A program made the translations under genes and the position numbers. A stretch of 64,000 nt of DNA, from positions 186,001 to 250,000 of the forward strand of contig NZ_FMXM01000010.1 in NCBI RefSeq assembly GCF_900103325.1, written 5' to 3'. Source of the stretch: Mesorhizobium qingshengii (lineage in GTDB: Bacteria; Pseudomonadota; Alphaproteobacteria; Rhizobiales; Rhizobiaceae). Position 1 is the stretch's first letter; each line of letters begins with the position of its first letter. Below are positions 30,789-39,128 of the stretch, in pieces. The notes under the pieces were generated by a model, which was not told where the DNA came from, ran no database searches, and saw only the letters and a program-made list of their open reading frames with translations.

Positions 30789-31265
30789 TCATTTTCCAGA
30801 CGCCGAAAAGGTCCGCTCGGCGACATAGTCGAGCGAGAAGACGCCGGCGCCCCGGGTCAGCACGAGCAGCAGCAGCGAGGCCCACAGCAGATGCTCGGCC
30901 CAGTTCTCCGGAAAAACGAAGATCTGGATTACCGATACGACACCGAGCAGCATCAGCGCGGCGAGGCGAGAGAAAAGCCCCAGGAAAAGCAGGACCGACC
31001 CCGTGATTTCGGCGGTCGTAGCCAGCGGCGCCGCGATCGACGGATCGATGAAGGGCAGATTGTATTCGTTGGCAAACAGCTGCAGCGTCACTGGCCAGGA
31101 TGCCAGCTTCGTCTGCGCGGACTGCCAGAAGACATGCGATATCGCGATGCGAGCGGCGAACTGGATCAGTGAAAACGGAATGCGTTCGGGTAGCTTGATG
31201 ACGCGCCTGTAGAGGCCGACAAGGCCTGCCCGGGCGGACGAGGAATATTCTGGTATCGCGGTCAT
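30789..31265 (-). CDS. bufD: DoxX-family membrane protein of the bufferin-type operon
   Basis: A 158-residue inner-membrane protein. After a cytoplasmic start (MTAIPEYSSSARAGLVGLYR) come four helices, including IQFAARIAISHVFWQSAQTK, SVLLFLGLFSRLAALMLLGV and LLWASLLLLVLTRGAGVFSL. GGAG about 7 nt upstream favours ATG 31265; another ATG at 31277 overlaps the bufC stop (TGATG). A DoxX gene is the usual fourth member of bufferin/gig operons. Its exact role is not established; a link to the redox state of the peptide maturation is possible. Confidence 0.85.
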   Translation of the reverse strand: MTAIPEYSSSARAGLVGLYRRVIKLPERIPFSLIQFAARIAISHVFWQSAQTKLASWPVTLQLFANEYNLPFIDPSIAAPLATTAEITGSVLLFLGLFSRLAALMLLGVVSVIQIFVFPENWAEHLLWASLLLLVLTRGAGVFSLDYVAERTFSASGK

Positions 31266-31276
31266 GACTGTCTCCA

Positions 31277-32062
31277 TCAGTTTGAGAGGGGATGCCTCGG
31301 GATCCGCACATCCGTAACGAGCCCGTCGCCGAACAGACGCACGAGCGCGGCCAGGAGATCGAACGCCGGATCGAGAGCGAGGGCACGGCCTGTGGCGTGT
31401 TCCAGGCCGAGGCCGTGCTTGAGTGAATGCCGGAAGGCGAAATTGGCACGGTCGAGAAGAACCAGACGAACGCTGTCCCCGGCCCGCCACAACGCCACGC
31501 GTTGAGGGCGCCTTGTCCAGGCACTGTGCTGGTCGATCGCCGCCTCTTGCTGGTGCGCCGTCCAAACGGACAGGATCGACCAGTGCGAAACGATCAGCCG
31601 CAGCGATGGCTGCAGCAGGATATCGGGCGAAGGTCCGAGATTGGTGCTGTCATATTCAGCGAGGATCCGCGGCGGCAGGCAAGCCGCGTCGAGCGCTTCG
31701 GCAATGGTCCATTCGAGACGTGCCGTTTCGGCCACGATCGGCATGTCGGAAAGCGTGTCGATCGTCTTCAGGAAGCGCGGGAAGCCGGCGCCATACCGTG
31801 CCAGCCGCGACTCCGCCGGCGGATGCCGTCGAATGAACTCGCTGGCCACGAAACGGAAGAATCGTTCGTCGACAAGGCGAACCGTGACGGGGAACACCGC
31901 CATCAGCACCGCAGTGAGCGAACTGCGAGTGTTGTTCTGATAGATACGCAGGCGGGCCAAAGGATCGGCCTTGCCGGCGGTCAACATTTTTGCGGCGACC
32001 AATGGCTCGATGGCCAGCACCGAGCGCGCCATGCTGGTCTGCAGGAGTTCAAGCGGCAGCAT
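31277..32062 (-). CDS. bufC: DUF2063 partner protein of an MNIO enzyme
   Basis: A 261-residue protein. The DUF2063 N-terminal helical domain is clear: DPLARLRIYQNNTRSSLTAV and ALMAVFPVTVRLVDERFFRF-like segments, followed by FIRRHPPAESRLARYGAGFP. In bufferin-type systems this protein recognises the precursor peptide and presents it to the DUF692 oxidase. It overlaps bufB by 14 nt, with GGGAG before the ATG. The C-terminal half is less conserved and ends beside bufD. Confidence 0.88.
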   Translation of the reverse strand: MLPLELLQTSMARSVLAIEPLVAAKMLTAGKADPLARLRIYQNNTRSSLTAVLMAVFPVTVRLVDERFFRFVASEFIRRHPPAESRLARYGAGFPRFLKTIDTLSDMPIVAETARLEWTIAEALDAACLPPRILAEYDSTNLGPSPDILLQPSLRLIVSHWSILSVWTAHQQEAAIDQHSAWTRRPQRVALWRAGDSVRLVLLDRANFAFRHSLKHGLGLEHATGRALALDPAFDLLAALVRLFGDGLVTDVRIPRHPLSN

Positions 32063-33080
32063 GATATTCTCCCTGTATTGGAGGCAACGCTAATGGCATG
32101 GCCGGACCAGCCTTGGCGGCGGCAAATGCCGCAAGCACCGGCATGCCTGTGCCCGCCTCGTTTTCGAAGGAAACCAGTGGGGGCTTCGGCCGGGGCCTGG
32201 CTGCCGCCGTTTGTCTCGCGGCCTGCTTGCGGTTGAACATGATCGAAGCTGAGAGCATGTCGGCCCACATCGCTTCGCCGAGCAGCACATCGAGAACCGG
32301 AACATCGGTGTCCCATTCGATCAGGGTAGGGCGCGGTCCGAGCCGGCTTATGGCATGCTGGTAGAGCGTCCAGACGACTGGTGGCACGCGTGAGCCATGA
32401 TCGTCGATGAGCACGGTGTCGGCTCCGACCTGATTGGTGGCATGTCCGGCAAGGTGGATTTCGCCAATGGAATCACCTGGCAACGTGTCGATGAAGGCTT
32501 CTGCATCATATTGGAGGTTGTGCGCGGAGACCTGGACATTGTTGACATCCAGCAGCAAGCCACAGCCGGTCCGTTCGACGAGTTCGGCCAGGAATTCTGC
32601 CTCGTTCATCGAGGAGTCCGCAAAGGCGATATAGGCGGAGAGATTTTCGATCAGCACACGGCGCTTCAGCGTGTCCTGGACAGTCTCGACATTGCGCGCG
32701 ACGATCGCCAATGCCTCCTCATCGTAACGCAGCGGCAGCAGATCGTTCAGGTAGGCGCCGTCAGCGACGCTCCAGGCGAGATGCTCCGAAACCAGATCCG
32801 GCTGGAAGCGCTCGCAGACTTTGCGCAGCCTTTGGAGATGGTCGTGATCCACGCCTCTTGCACTGCCAAGGGACAGGCCAACGCCGTGAACCGACAGTGG
32901 GTAGGTTTCGCGCAGCTTTTCCAACGCATCGACGCCGGCGCCGTCCCCCATGTAGTTCTCGGCATGAACTTCGAGCCAACCTGCGGAAGGCCGCCGCGAG
33001 AGCATTTCCTTGATATGCGGCGAGCGAAGACCAATGCCAGCGGTAGCTGGAATCGCGAGGGACTGAAACGCACGGGTCAT
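32049..33080 (-). CDS. bufB: DUF692 multinuclear non-heme iron oxidase (MNIO), peptide-modifying
   Basis: A 343-residue TIM-barrel enzyme. Blocks with metal-ligand residues are GWLEVHAENYMGDG, YPLSVHGVGLSLG, LVSEHLAWSV, VLIENLSAY, LLLDVNNVQVSAHN, IHLAGHA, IDDHGSRVP and IEWDTDVP. MNIO enzymes use a di- or tri-iron centre to modify cysteines of ribosomal peptides, giving for example thiooxazoles. ATG 33080 has GGAG at 7 nt; the longer open frame upstream overlaps nothing convincing. About 35 C-terminal residues (after MWADMLSAS) are Pro/Ala-rich and probably disordered. Confidence 0.93.
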   Translation of the reverse strand: MTRAFQSLAIPATAGIGLRSPHIKEMLSRRPSAGWLEVHAENYMGDGAGVDALEKLRETYPLSVHGVGLSLGSARGVDHDHLQRLRKVCERFQPDLVSEHLAWSVADGAYLNDLLPLRYDEEALAIVARNVETVQDTLKRRVLIENLSAYIAFADSSMNEAEFLAELVERTGCGLLLDVNNVQVSAHNLQYDAEAFIDTLPGDSIGEIHLAGHATNQVGADTVLIDDHGSRVPPVVWTLYQHAISRLGPRPTLIEWDTDVPVLDVLLGEAMWADMLSASIMFNRKQAARQTAAARPRPKPPLVSFENEAGTGMPVLAAFAAAKAGPAMPLALPPIQGEYHAAA

Positions 33081-33121
33081 CGGTCTGCTCCATCTAGCGG
33101 TTGGCTCGAAGTCAGGATTGC

Positions 33122-33391
33122 TCAGGCTTTCGGCTTGTCGCTGCCGCCGGCGATCTTCGCGCAGCTGCCTGCGGGCACGTAGAGCCACGAATCCGGCTGG
33201 TTGTCGGCGGTGGAGGTGCCGGCGCATGAATGCGTCGCGGTCTGGCAGTCGTTCTGGCCAGCCTTGACGACGCCGTAGCACTTCTCGAAGGCGAAGTTGG
33301 GCTGGGCGGCCGGGCCGCTATAGGCCGCTGTCGCGGCCAGCGAAGTGGCGGCCGCGAGGGCCGATCCGATGAGGGTTCTGGTGTTGATCAC
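33122..33391 (-). CDS. bufA: DUF2282 bufferin-like precursor peptide
   Basis: An 89-residue precursor with a signal peptide (about 1-26, [20 protein letters not shown]) and four cysteines at positions 38, 49, 56 and 77 in [26 protein letters not shown] and [13 protein letters not shown]. This is the bufferin-1 (DUF2282) pattern, whose cysteines are modified by the MNIO enzyme so that the exported peptide binds copper. The start is GTG, with AGGAG 8 nt upstream. It is first in bufA-B-C-D; 41 nt separate it from bufB. Confidence 0.93.
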   Translation of the reverse strand: MINTRTLIGSALAAATSLAATAAYSGPAAQPNFAFEKCYGVVKAGQNDCQTATHSCAGTSTADNQPDSWLYVPAGSCAKIAGGSDKPKA

Positions 33392-33622
33392 GGGCGTGTC
33401 TCCTGGTTAGGTTTCGAAGGAAAGACTGACCTTGCGGCCTGTCTGCAAGCAGTGTCCCTGATCAGACGCCCGAGCTGAAATGCTGTCTCGGCATGGATTT
33501 GATACGCGGTCACTATGTTGAAGCCCCTCCCAAGCAAAAGCGCTCCGGCGGGGAACCGGAGGGCTTGGCGCCTGCAGTCGTGAGCGTGGCGAAGCAGGCG
33601 CGGCTAGGCGGGAGGGAGGCGC
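33392..33622. other. Region upstream of the bufferin-type operon
   Basis: About 230 nt between the degenerate patatin gene and bufA, both minus strand. The operon promoter should be here. I cannot point to a clear sigma-70 or ECF promoter. TTCGAAACC occurs just upstream of the bufA ribosome site on the minus strand, as in the hydrolase dyad, which may be chance. Confidence 0.4.
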
Positions 33623-34483
33623 CTAGAAGTATCTGTTTTTGCAGTCGGCGGAGGAGCGTTCGTCCAGGCAGAGATGATCGGTCAGAAGCCAGTCCGCTGC
33701 CCGTTGCCGCCCTCTGTCGCGCATGTCGGTCAGTTCACCCCAGTCGGTCCAGGGCCTGGTGAACAGCGAAGCGCCGGCCCGGTGCAGGCTGTCGAAGATG
33801 GTGTGGATCGGCGTGCACTTGATCGCACGATGACTGGCGGGGAGGCGGCGATCCGCGCACGGCGTCATGAACAATGCGGGCTTGCCGGTGACGGCCAGCC
33901 GATGGGCAGCTTCAACCGGCTGGGCCGGAGGCAAAGCCGAAAGGTCGCCGTCGCCCCAATAGGTGTCGCCGTCGATCTCCACGGCCGGGAAGAGGAACGG
34001 GATTGTCGCCGCCGCCAGGACCGCTTCGATCGACAATTGATCGCCGGTGAAAATCTTGACAGCATCGGTGCGCGCATTCGAAACAAGGATGCTGAGTTTC
34101 ACAGGGCAGGTTTTCTTGCGGATCTCCGCAATGTCTATTGACTGTTCCAGTATCGATCTTAGGAGACTGGCTGTATCGGCTGCAAACATTGATGCGTGAC
34201 TGACACGTCGCCAGAAATTGGCGAGCGCCGTGCGCGCGCCACGCCGCCCACCCAGGGCCATGCCATAGGCCAGAACCGCTGCCTCCATCGCGCCGAACCC
34301 GGACGCTGTGATGTTGCCGAAGCTGAGGCCGGGCTCATCCAGCATACGGTCGAGCACGCCCCAAACGAACGCGCCGTGTGCGTCGCTTGCCAGGACAATA
34401 TCGACGATTTGCCGGTCGTCCATCGCAGGTCTTGCGTCGGCAATGACGGGTCTTTCGGTTTCGATTGCGGTCTGGATCTGCAT
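33623..34483 (-). CDS. Patatin-like protein with degenerate catalytic motifs
   Basis: About 286 residues. The overall patatin pattern is kept: LASDAHGAFVWGVLDRMLDE, GAMEAAVLAYGMALGGRRGA, NFWRRVS, LSILVSNARTDAVKIF and AATIPFLFPAVEIDGDTYWG. The catalytic sites are lost: the glycine-rich oxyanion loop reads ASDAHG, the nucleophile elbow GTSAG reads ASGFG (no serine), and the DGG dyad reads GDGD. It is probably inactive, a scaffold or a decaying gene. GGAG precedes ATG 34483; ATG 34498 is possible. An intact relative lies at 41122. Confidence 0.8.
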   Translation of the reverse strand: MQIQTAIETERPVIADARPAMDDRQIVDIVLASDAHGAFVWGVLDRMLDEPGLSFGNITASGFGAMEAAVLAYGMALGGRRGARTALANFWRRVSHASMFAADTASLLRSILEQSIDIAEIRKKTCPVKLSILVSNARTDAVKIFTGDQLSIEAVLAAATIPFLFPAVEIDGDTYWGDGDLSALPPAQPVEAAHRLAVTGKPALFMTPCADRRLPASHRAIKCTPIHTIFDSLHRAGASLFTRPWTDWGELTDMRDRGRQRAADWLLTDHLCLDERSSADCKNRYF

Positions 34484-34567
34484 CTTCTTGGTCTCCATCC
34501 CAAAACGCCAGCCAGGCGTTTGATGAAGAGACTGCCGCATCATCCACTGTTGGCGAAATGCCAAGGT

Positions 34568-34598
34568 GGCATGAACTCCATAGGCAGATTGCATTGGC
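34568..34598 (+). repeat. 31-bp box upstream of the first 91-residue exported protein
   Basis: It matches 35029-35059 at 28 of 31 positions (shared core AACTCCATA, GCAGAT and GCATTGGC). The copies lie 118 and 126 nt before the starts of the two tandem paralogues, so the duplication took a conserved upstream element along. The element could be a promoter or operator. Confidence 0.6.
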
Positions 34599-34715
34599 CG
34601 CTATCGCGTGTGCGCCGCAAGGTTTTGCCAGCCAGGTGAACCACGTGGTTGGTCGCTGTGACCAGCCACCATGACTGTCGTCTGGGCAATCCTTCAACAG
34701 ACAAAGGAACGCACC

Positions 34716-34991
34716 ATGAGAATACGAACCTTGTATCTGGGGGCGATTGCTCTCGGCTTTCTTGTAGGAGGCGCATCCGCCGACCCCCTAAGCAATCTGG
34801 CATCTTTCCCGTCGTTCTACGCAGATCCCGGGATGAAAACGATGAAGCCGATGGCCGAGTTCAAGAAGGCCTGGCGTGCCACGCCAAAGAAAGATCGGGC
34901 TGCAATGAGGAAGGCGTGCAACGACCCTGCGATGAGCAAGGCATATGCGCCGTTCTGCGCAAACGTGCTGGCGCTCGGTGGCGCCAACTAG
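34716..34991 (+). CDS. Small exported protein, tandem paralogue 1
   Basis: A 91-residue protein with a signal peptide (about 1-22, TLYLGAIALGFLVGGASA) and a mature part containing MKTMKPMAEFKKAW, ATPKKDRAAMRKACND and FCANVLALGGAN. Two cysteines could form a disulfide in the periplasm. I do not recognise a family or a function. AGGA precedes ATG 34716; an upstream in-frame ATG at 34671 would spoil the signal peptide. About half of its mature residues are shared with the next gene. Confidence 0.8.
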   Translation: MRIRTLYLGAIALGFLVGGASADPLSNLASFPSFYADPGMKTMKPMAEFKKAWRATPKKDRAAMRKACNDPAMSKAYAPFCANVLALGGAN

Positions 34992-35028
34992 CCGCAAGTC
35001 CAGGCCACCAGGGGCTGGATGCAGAACC

Positions 35029-35059
35029 GGCATAAACTCCATACGCAGATGGCATTGGC
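35029..35059 (+). repeat. 31-bp box upstream of the second 91-residue exported protein
   Basis: The second copy of the box at 34568-34598, with three mismatches, placed 126 nt before the paralogue at 35185. It lies between the two genes, suggesting each has its own promoter. Confidence 0.6.
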
Positions 35060-35184
35060 AACTCCCACACCGATTGCAGCAAAGTCCATCCCGGCAAGGA
35101 GGAACCGCAAAGTTTTAAATTGCTGCCGATAATTACTGCAGTCGTCGATGGGACGATTGCTCAACTCCAGAGAAGGATCATACC

Positions 35185-35460
35185 ATGAATATCAAAGCTA
35201 TCTGCCTCGGCGCCTTTGCACTTTCCGTTCTCGGCGGCGTTGCGTTCGCCGGCGCGCTGGACGAGCCGTCCAACATGCAGCCATTCTTCACAGACGCCAG
35301 CATGAAGACGATGAAGCCCAAGGCTGAATTCAAGGCCGCCTGGGACGCGATGGCGAAGGACAAGCAGGGCGCAATGATGAAGGAATGCCAGGATGCGGCG
35401 ATGAGCAAGCCGCACGCCGAATTCTGCGCCAATCTGCAGGCGCTCGGCGGCGCCAACTAA
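35185..35460 (+). CDS. Small exported protein, tandem paralogue 2
   Basis: A 91-residue protein with a signal peptide (about 1-23, AICLGAFALSVLGGVAFA). The mature part FFTDASMKTMKPKAEFKAAW, AMMKECQDAAMSK and FCANLQALGGAN matches the previous gene throughout, including both cysteines and the identical C-terminus ALGGAN. AGAAGGA precedes the ATG. The function is unknown. An 11-bp stem-loop follows at 35498. Confidence 0.82.
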   Translation: MNIKAICLGAFALSVLGGVAFAGALDEPSNMQPFFTDASMKTMKPKAEFKAAWDAMAKDKQGAMMKECQDAAMSKPHAEFCANLQALGGAN

Positions 35461-35497
35461 ACCGCCCCGTCGCCCCGGACAACACCGGCAGAAACGT

Positions 35498-35522
35498 GAT
35501 GGCGAGCAGCTTGCTCGCCATC
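35498..35522 (+). terminator. Stem-loop after the tandem exported-protein genes
   Basis: GATGGCGAGCA, loop GCT, then TGCTCGCCATC: a perfect 11-bp stem 37 nt after the stop codon. There is no T-run, so termination would need help or be weak. Confidence 0.5.
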
Positions 35523-35598
35523 ATGTCCTTGGCGACGTCCCAGTGCCACGCTGCACACAATGTCCACAATGCGCGATCCTCGTGACCATGACGGACCG

Positions 35599-35613
35599 CT
35601 ATCGACTTTATAG
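35599..35613. promoter_or_regulatory. Candidate LysR box (T-N11-A)
   Basis: CTATCGACTTTATAG has CTAT/ATAG arms around 7 nt, fitting the T-N11-A LysR consensus, and lies about 80 nt before the LysR start at 35694. It is consistent with autoregulation. Confidence 0.4.
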
Positions 35614-35693
35614 CCGCTGTGCATTGGCGCCGAGACAAGCGTTGCGGCAGGCTCCGAAGCAACGAAAAGCCTCGGACTTTGGGACAAATCGGC

Positions 35694-36608
35694 ATGGACA
35701 TTCATCACATCCGCTACTTCCTTGCCGTGTGCGAGACGCGCAACTTCACGCGCGCTGGCGAAAAGTGCAATGTCACCCAACCGGCACTGTCGCGCGCCAT
35801 CCAGCAACTCGAGGACGAGGTTGGCGGCCTGCTGTTTCGTCGTGAACGAAACCTGACGCATCTGACCGACTTGGGCGTGCTGCTGCGACCGCGTTTCCAA
35901 CAGATACTAGAAGAGCTGACCGGTGTGCGACAGGAAGCGTCGAGGTTCTTGTGCCTGGAAAACGCCAACCTCAAAGTTGGCGTCATGTGCACCATTGGTC
36001 CGCGCCGCTTTACGGGCCTGCTGGCCGACTTCAACCGACGTCAGCAGGGTATCCAGCTTCAACTGGTCGAGGGTGTGCCGGCGTCGCTGTCCCAACTGCT
36101 TGAATCAGGGGAAATCGACGTCGCCATCATGGCGTCGAGCAACAGCTTTCCAGACCGGTTCGATGTGACCCCGCTTTATCGCGAACGCTTTGTCCTGGCC
36201 TTTCCGAACGGCCATCGGCTGGCTCGCAACGACAATGTCGCCATCTCCGAACTCGACGGTGAAAACTATCTCAGGCGGCTCAACTGTGAGTATCGCGATC
36301 ACCTCGCCGGACTGTGCACCGACCGCGGCGTGAAGCTCAGGATCTCCTACGCCAGCGAACGGGAAGACTGGATCCAGAACATGGTTTCAGGCGGATTGGG
36401 AATCTGCTTCATCCCGGAATTCAGCGCCGTGATCCCGGGCTTGCAGGTCCGGCCCGTCATCGATCCCGAAGTCTGGCGGGAAGTGTCCCTGGTCGTCGTC
36501 GCGGGGCGCAGGTTCTCGCCAGCGGCATCGGCCTTCGTCAACAGCGTCAAGGCGCATGGCTGGCCGGAAAGCGCCATCCCTCAAGCGATCCGCAGGACCG
36601 CGGCCTGA
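35694..36608 (+). CDS. LysR-family transcriptional regulator (paralogue group, member 1)
   Basis: A 304-residue regulator starting MDIHHIRYFLAVCETRNFTR. The HTH is AGEKCNVTQPALSRAIQQLE, followed by RRERNLTHLTDLG. The effector domain has LKVGVMCTIGPRRFTGLLAD and ASEREDWIQNMVSGGLGICF. It is the same branch as the LysR genes at 39129, 45913 and 51385, which share NVTQPAL-like helices and HLTxLG. The target is unclear; the cupin gene follows on the same strand, 193 nt away. Confidence 0.93.
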   Translation: MDIHHIRYFLAVCETRNFTRAGEKCNVTQPALSRAIQQLEDEVGGLLFRRERNLTHLTDLGVLLRPRFQQILEELTGVRQEASRFLCLENANLKVGVMCTIGPRRFTGLLADFNRRQQGIQLQLVEGVPASLSQLLESGEIDVAIMASSNSFPDRFDVTPLYRERFVLAFPNGHRLARNDNVAISELDGENYLRRLNCEYRDHLAGLCTDRGVKLRISYASEREDWIQNMVSGGLGICFIPEFSAVIPGLQVRPVIDPEVWREVSLVVVAGRRFSPAASAFVNSVKAHGWPESAIPQAIRRTAA

Positions 36609-36801
36609 AGCAAAATCGAAGAAAATCCGGTGCCGCGAGACATATAGTGTCACGCGCCCTCGCACAGCTGCAGTGATCCACGATAGTTTTCAGGTATCGA
36701 TTTGAGAGCCAGTCAGCATTTCTCTTTTCCTGCTGCTCCGATCACTCTCCTTCCCATGCCCCGCCTCCCGCGTTTGGGCACCGACAAAGGAGAAATACAA
36801 G

Positions 36802-37284
36802 ATGGCTACCAAGAAACTCAACCTCGCGTTTGCAGTCGGGCTGCTGGCCGCAACTGCCGCATTTTCGGCTGCTCCGGCCTTCGCAGGCGACTGCCCTGCC
36901 GGTCAGGCGGCAACGACCGACATCCAGGAACACCCCAGCAAGCCGGTTGGCGTTGTCGACACGGTTCTCTCCGCGATCGATCTGAGCAGCAAGGGCGAAG
37001 CGTGGAAAGGCAACATGCTGCGTCTTCGCAAGCTCGTCGTTCAGCCCGGCGGTGTCGTGCCGTGGCATGAACACAACGTTCGCCCGGCCAATATCCTGAT
37101 CGTCGAAGGATCGATCACCGAATATCGCAGCACCTGCAAGGTCGGCATCGAGCATCCGGCAGGCGACGTCACCGCCGAGTTCGGCCAGCTCGCCCATTGG
37201 TGGAAGAACAACGGCAAGGTGCCTGCGGTGCTCTATTCGGCCGACGTCCTACCGCCGGCAATGCACGACGACCACATGATGTAG
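36802..37284 (+). CDS. Exported cupin-domain protein
   Basis: A 160-residue protein with a signal peptide (about 1-28, VGLLAATAAFSAAPAFAG). The cupin metal motif is VVPWHEHNVRPANILIVEGS, with two histidines and a Glu, followed by FGQLAHWWKNNGKVPAVLYS. Two cysteines (DCPAG and STCKVG) could pair in the periplasm. AAAGGAG lies about 10 nt before the ATG. Periplasmic cupins of this kind have no defined role; the motif suggests a metal site. Confidence 0.88.
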   Translation: MATKKLNLAFAVGLLAATAAFSAAPAFAGDCPAGQAATTDIQEHPSKPVGVVDTVLSAIDLSSKGEAWKGNMLRLRKLVVQPGGVVPWHEHNVRPANILIVEGSITEYRSTCKVGIEHPAGDVTAEFGQLAHWWKNNGKVPAVLYSADVLPPAMHDDHMM

Positions 37285-37373
37285 CCCGCGCTTCGCGGTG
37301 AGCAGTCCAGCATCAGAAACTGAAAGTGCGTCCTCAGGCGATCGCCTGGGGACGTGTGACACGGAACCCTGTC

Positions 37374-38576
37374 ATGACGACCAGTGATCACACTGAACCG
37401 AAGCGGCTCCGCATGGTTGCCGCAGACAGCTGGCGCTTCGGCCTGATTGCCCTGATCGCCTTTCTCACACTTGTCGATCTGTTCGCCACCCAGGCCATCC
37501 TGCCTTCGCTGGTGATCAAATTCGGCGTGAGCCGCGCGACAATGGGCTTTGCCGTCAACGCCAGCACCTTCGGCATGGCGGTGGCGGGGATCGCGGTTGC
37601 GCTCTTTGGCAGAAACCTCGATCGCCGCAATGGCATCTGGATCAGCCTTGCGGTGCTGGCGATCCCGACGACGCTCTTATCGCAGACCGACAATATCTCG
37701 GTCTTCGCCTTGCTGCGTGTTGCCCAAGGCTTGTGCATGTCGACGGCATTCACGCTGACGATGGCCTACCTCGCCGAGCATTTTTCCACGCGGCAGACGA
37801 CGAGCGCGCTTGCGGCCTATGTGACAGGCAATGTCGCCAGCAATTTTTTCGGGCGGCTTATGTCGGCAGCCGTCGCCGATACGTTCGGCATCTCCACCAA
37901 CTTCCTGACCTTCGCCGCCCTCAATCTGATTGGTGCTGCTCTTGTCTGGTTCACGCTGCAGAAGACATCCGCAATGATGCGCGTCGATGCGGTAGGCGAG
38001 TCTGCCCGTGCGGCCTGGAAGGGCCCGCTGGCTAACGCCGAGCTGCGCGCCTGTTTCGCGATAGGCTTCCTGATCCTTTTCGTCTTCATCGGCACTTTCA
38101 CCTATGTGAACTTCCAGCTCGTCGCCACTCCGCTATCACTGTCGCCGATGGCGCTGGGGCTGGTGTATTTCGTGTTCTTGCCTTCCATGCTGACCACGCC
38201 GCTCGCTGGGCGCGTCGCTACGGGCCTCGGCCCAAGGATAGGCATTGGCGCAACGCTTGCGTTCGCGATCCTTGGTTTGCTTTTGCTGCTCACCACCCGC
38301 CTTCCCATTGTTCTCGGCGGGATGGCCCTGGTCGCCATTGGCACCTTCTTGGCGCAGGCGATAGCGACAGGGCACGTCAGCCGAACTGCCTCGCGAGACC
38401 GCGCCGCCGCAAGCGGCATCTACCTTGCGTCCTATTATGCGGGCGGGCTCGCCGGCAGCTTCGTCATCGGACAGGTCTACGACCGGATCGGCTGGACCGC
38501 CTGTGTGGCAGTGCTCGTGGCGATCCTCGCCGGCGCGATCGTGATCGCCCGTGTGCTGCAAACTCCAAAGGCATGA
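37374..38576 (+). CDS. Major facilitator superfamily transporter
   Basis: About 400 residues with 12 hydrophobic helices in two halves. The loop between helices 2 and 3 reads GRNLDRRNGIWISL, close to the MFS G-x-x-x-D/R motif, and the second half repeats it as LAGRVATGLGPRIGIG. The motif AAASGIYLASYYAGGLAGSF is typical of helix 11. The frame opens at GTG 37326, but ATG 37374 with GGAAC upstream is preferred. Likely a small-molecule exporter. It precedes the DUF302 gene by 44 nt. Confidence 0.9.
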   Translation: MTTSDHTEPKRLRMVAADSWRFGLIALIAFLTLVDLFATQAILPSLVIKFGVSRATMGFAVNASTFGMAVAGIAVALFGRNLDRRNGIWISLAVLAIPTTLLSQTDNISVFALLRVAQGLCMSTAFTLTMAYLAEHFSTRQTTSALAAYVTGNVASNFFGRLMSAAVADTFGISTNFLTFAALNLIGAALVWFTLQKTSAMMRVDAVGESARAAWKGPLANAELRACFAIGFLILFVFIGTFTYVNFQLVATPLSLSPMALGLVYFVFLPSMLTTPLAGRVATGLGPRIGIGATLAFAILGLLLLLTTRLPIVLGGMALVAIGTFLAQAIATGHVSRTASRDRAAASGIYLASYYAGGLAGSFVIGQVYDRIGWTACVAVLVAILAGAIVIARVLQTPKA

Positions 38577-38620
38577 GACCTAACGACCGAGAATTTAACT
38601 ATCCAACAAAGGAGACTGAG

Positions 38621-39085
38621 ATGACCAACACCCTGAAAACATTGATCGCCAGCGGTGCCATATTGATGGCGATCGTTTTCCCAGCCGTCGCTTCGGACGG
38701 TGTCGTCACTGTGAAGAGCGACTATTCCGTCGCCGAAACCGTCGCCCGCATCAAGAAGGATGTTCTGAAGAAAGGCATCAAGTTCTTTGGCGTCATCGAC
38801 CAGGCAAAGCTTGGTAAGGATGCAGGCAACGATGTCAGGCCGTCGCGGCTGGTGATGTTTGGCAATCCGGCACTGGGCACGACCTTCATCACGTCAAATC
38901 CGGAAGCCGGGCTTGATTGGCCGGTGCGTGTGCTGGTCTACCAGACCGCGGATGGTGCGGTTTTTGCCGCCTATAGCGATTTCGACTGGATCGCCAAACG
39001 GCATGGAATTACCGACCGCGAGGCGCAGTTCAAGATGGCGACCGAAGTCATCCAATCCGTCACCTCGACGATCAAAAAGAACTGA
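38621..39085 (+). CDS. Exported DUF302-family protein
   Basis: A 154-residue protein: signal peptide about 1-24 (LIASGAILMAIVFPAVAS), then the DUF302 domain with VKSDYSVAETVARIKKDVLK, FGVIDQAKLGKDAG, LVMFGNPALGTTFI and VYQTADGAVFAAYSDFDWIA. DUF302 proteins bind small molecules or metals; the function is undefined. AAAGGAG precedes ATG 38621. Probably co-transcribed with the MFS gene. It converges on the LysR gene at 39129. Confidence 0.88.
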   Translation: MTNTLKTLIASGAILMAIVFPAVASDGVVTVKSDYSVAETVARIKKDVLKKGIKFFGVIDQAKLGKDAGNDVRPSRLVMFGNPALGTTFITSNPEAGLDWPVRVLVYQTADGAVFAAYSDFDWIAKRHGITDREAQFKMATEVIQSVTSTIKKN

Positions 39086-39128
39086 GCACGAATGATGTGT
39101 GCGACGCCGGTCACTTGTCACGGCAAGC

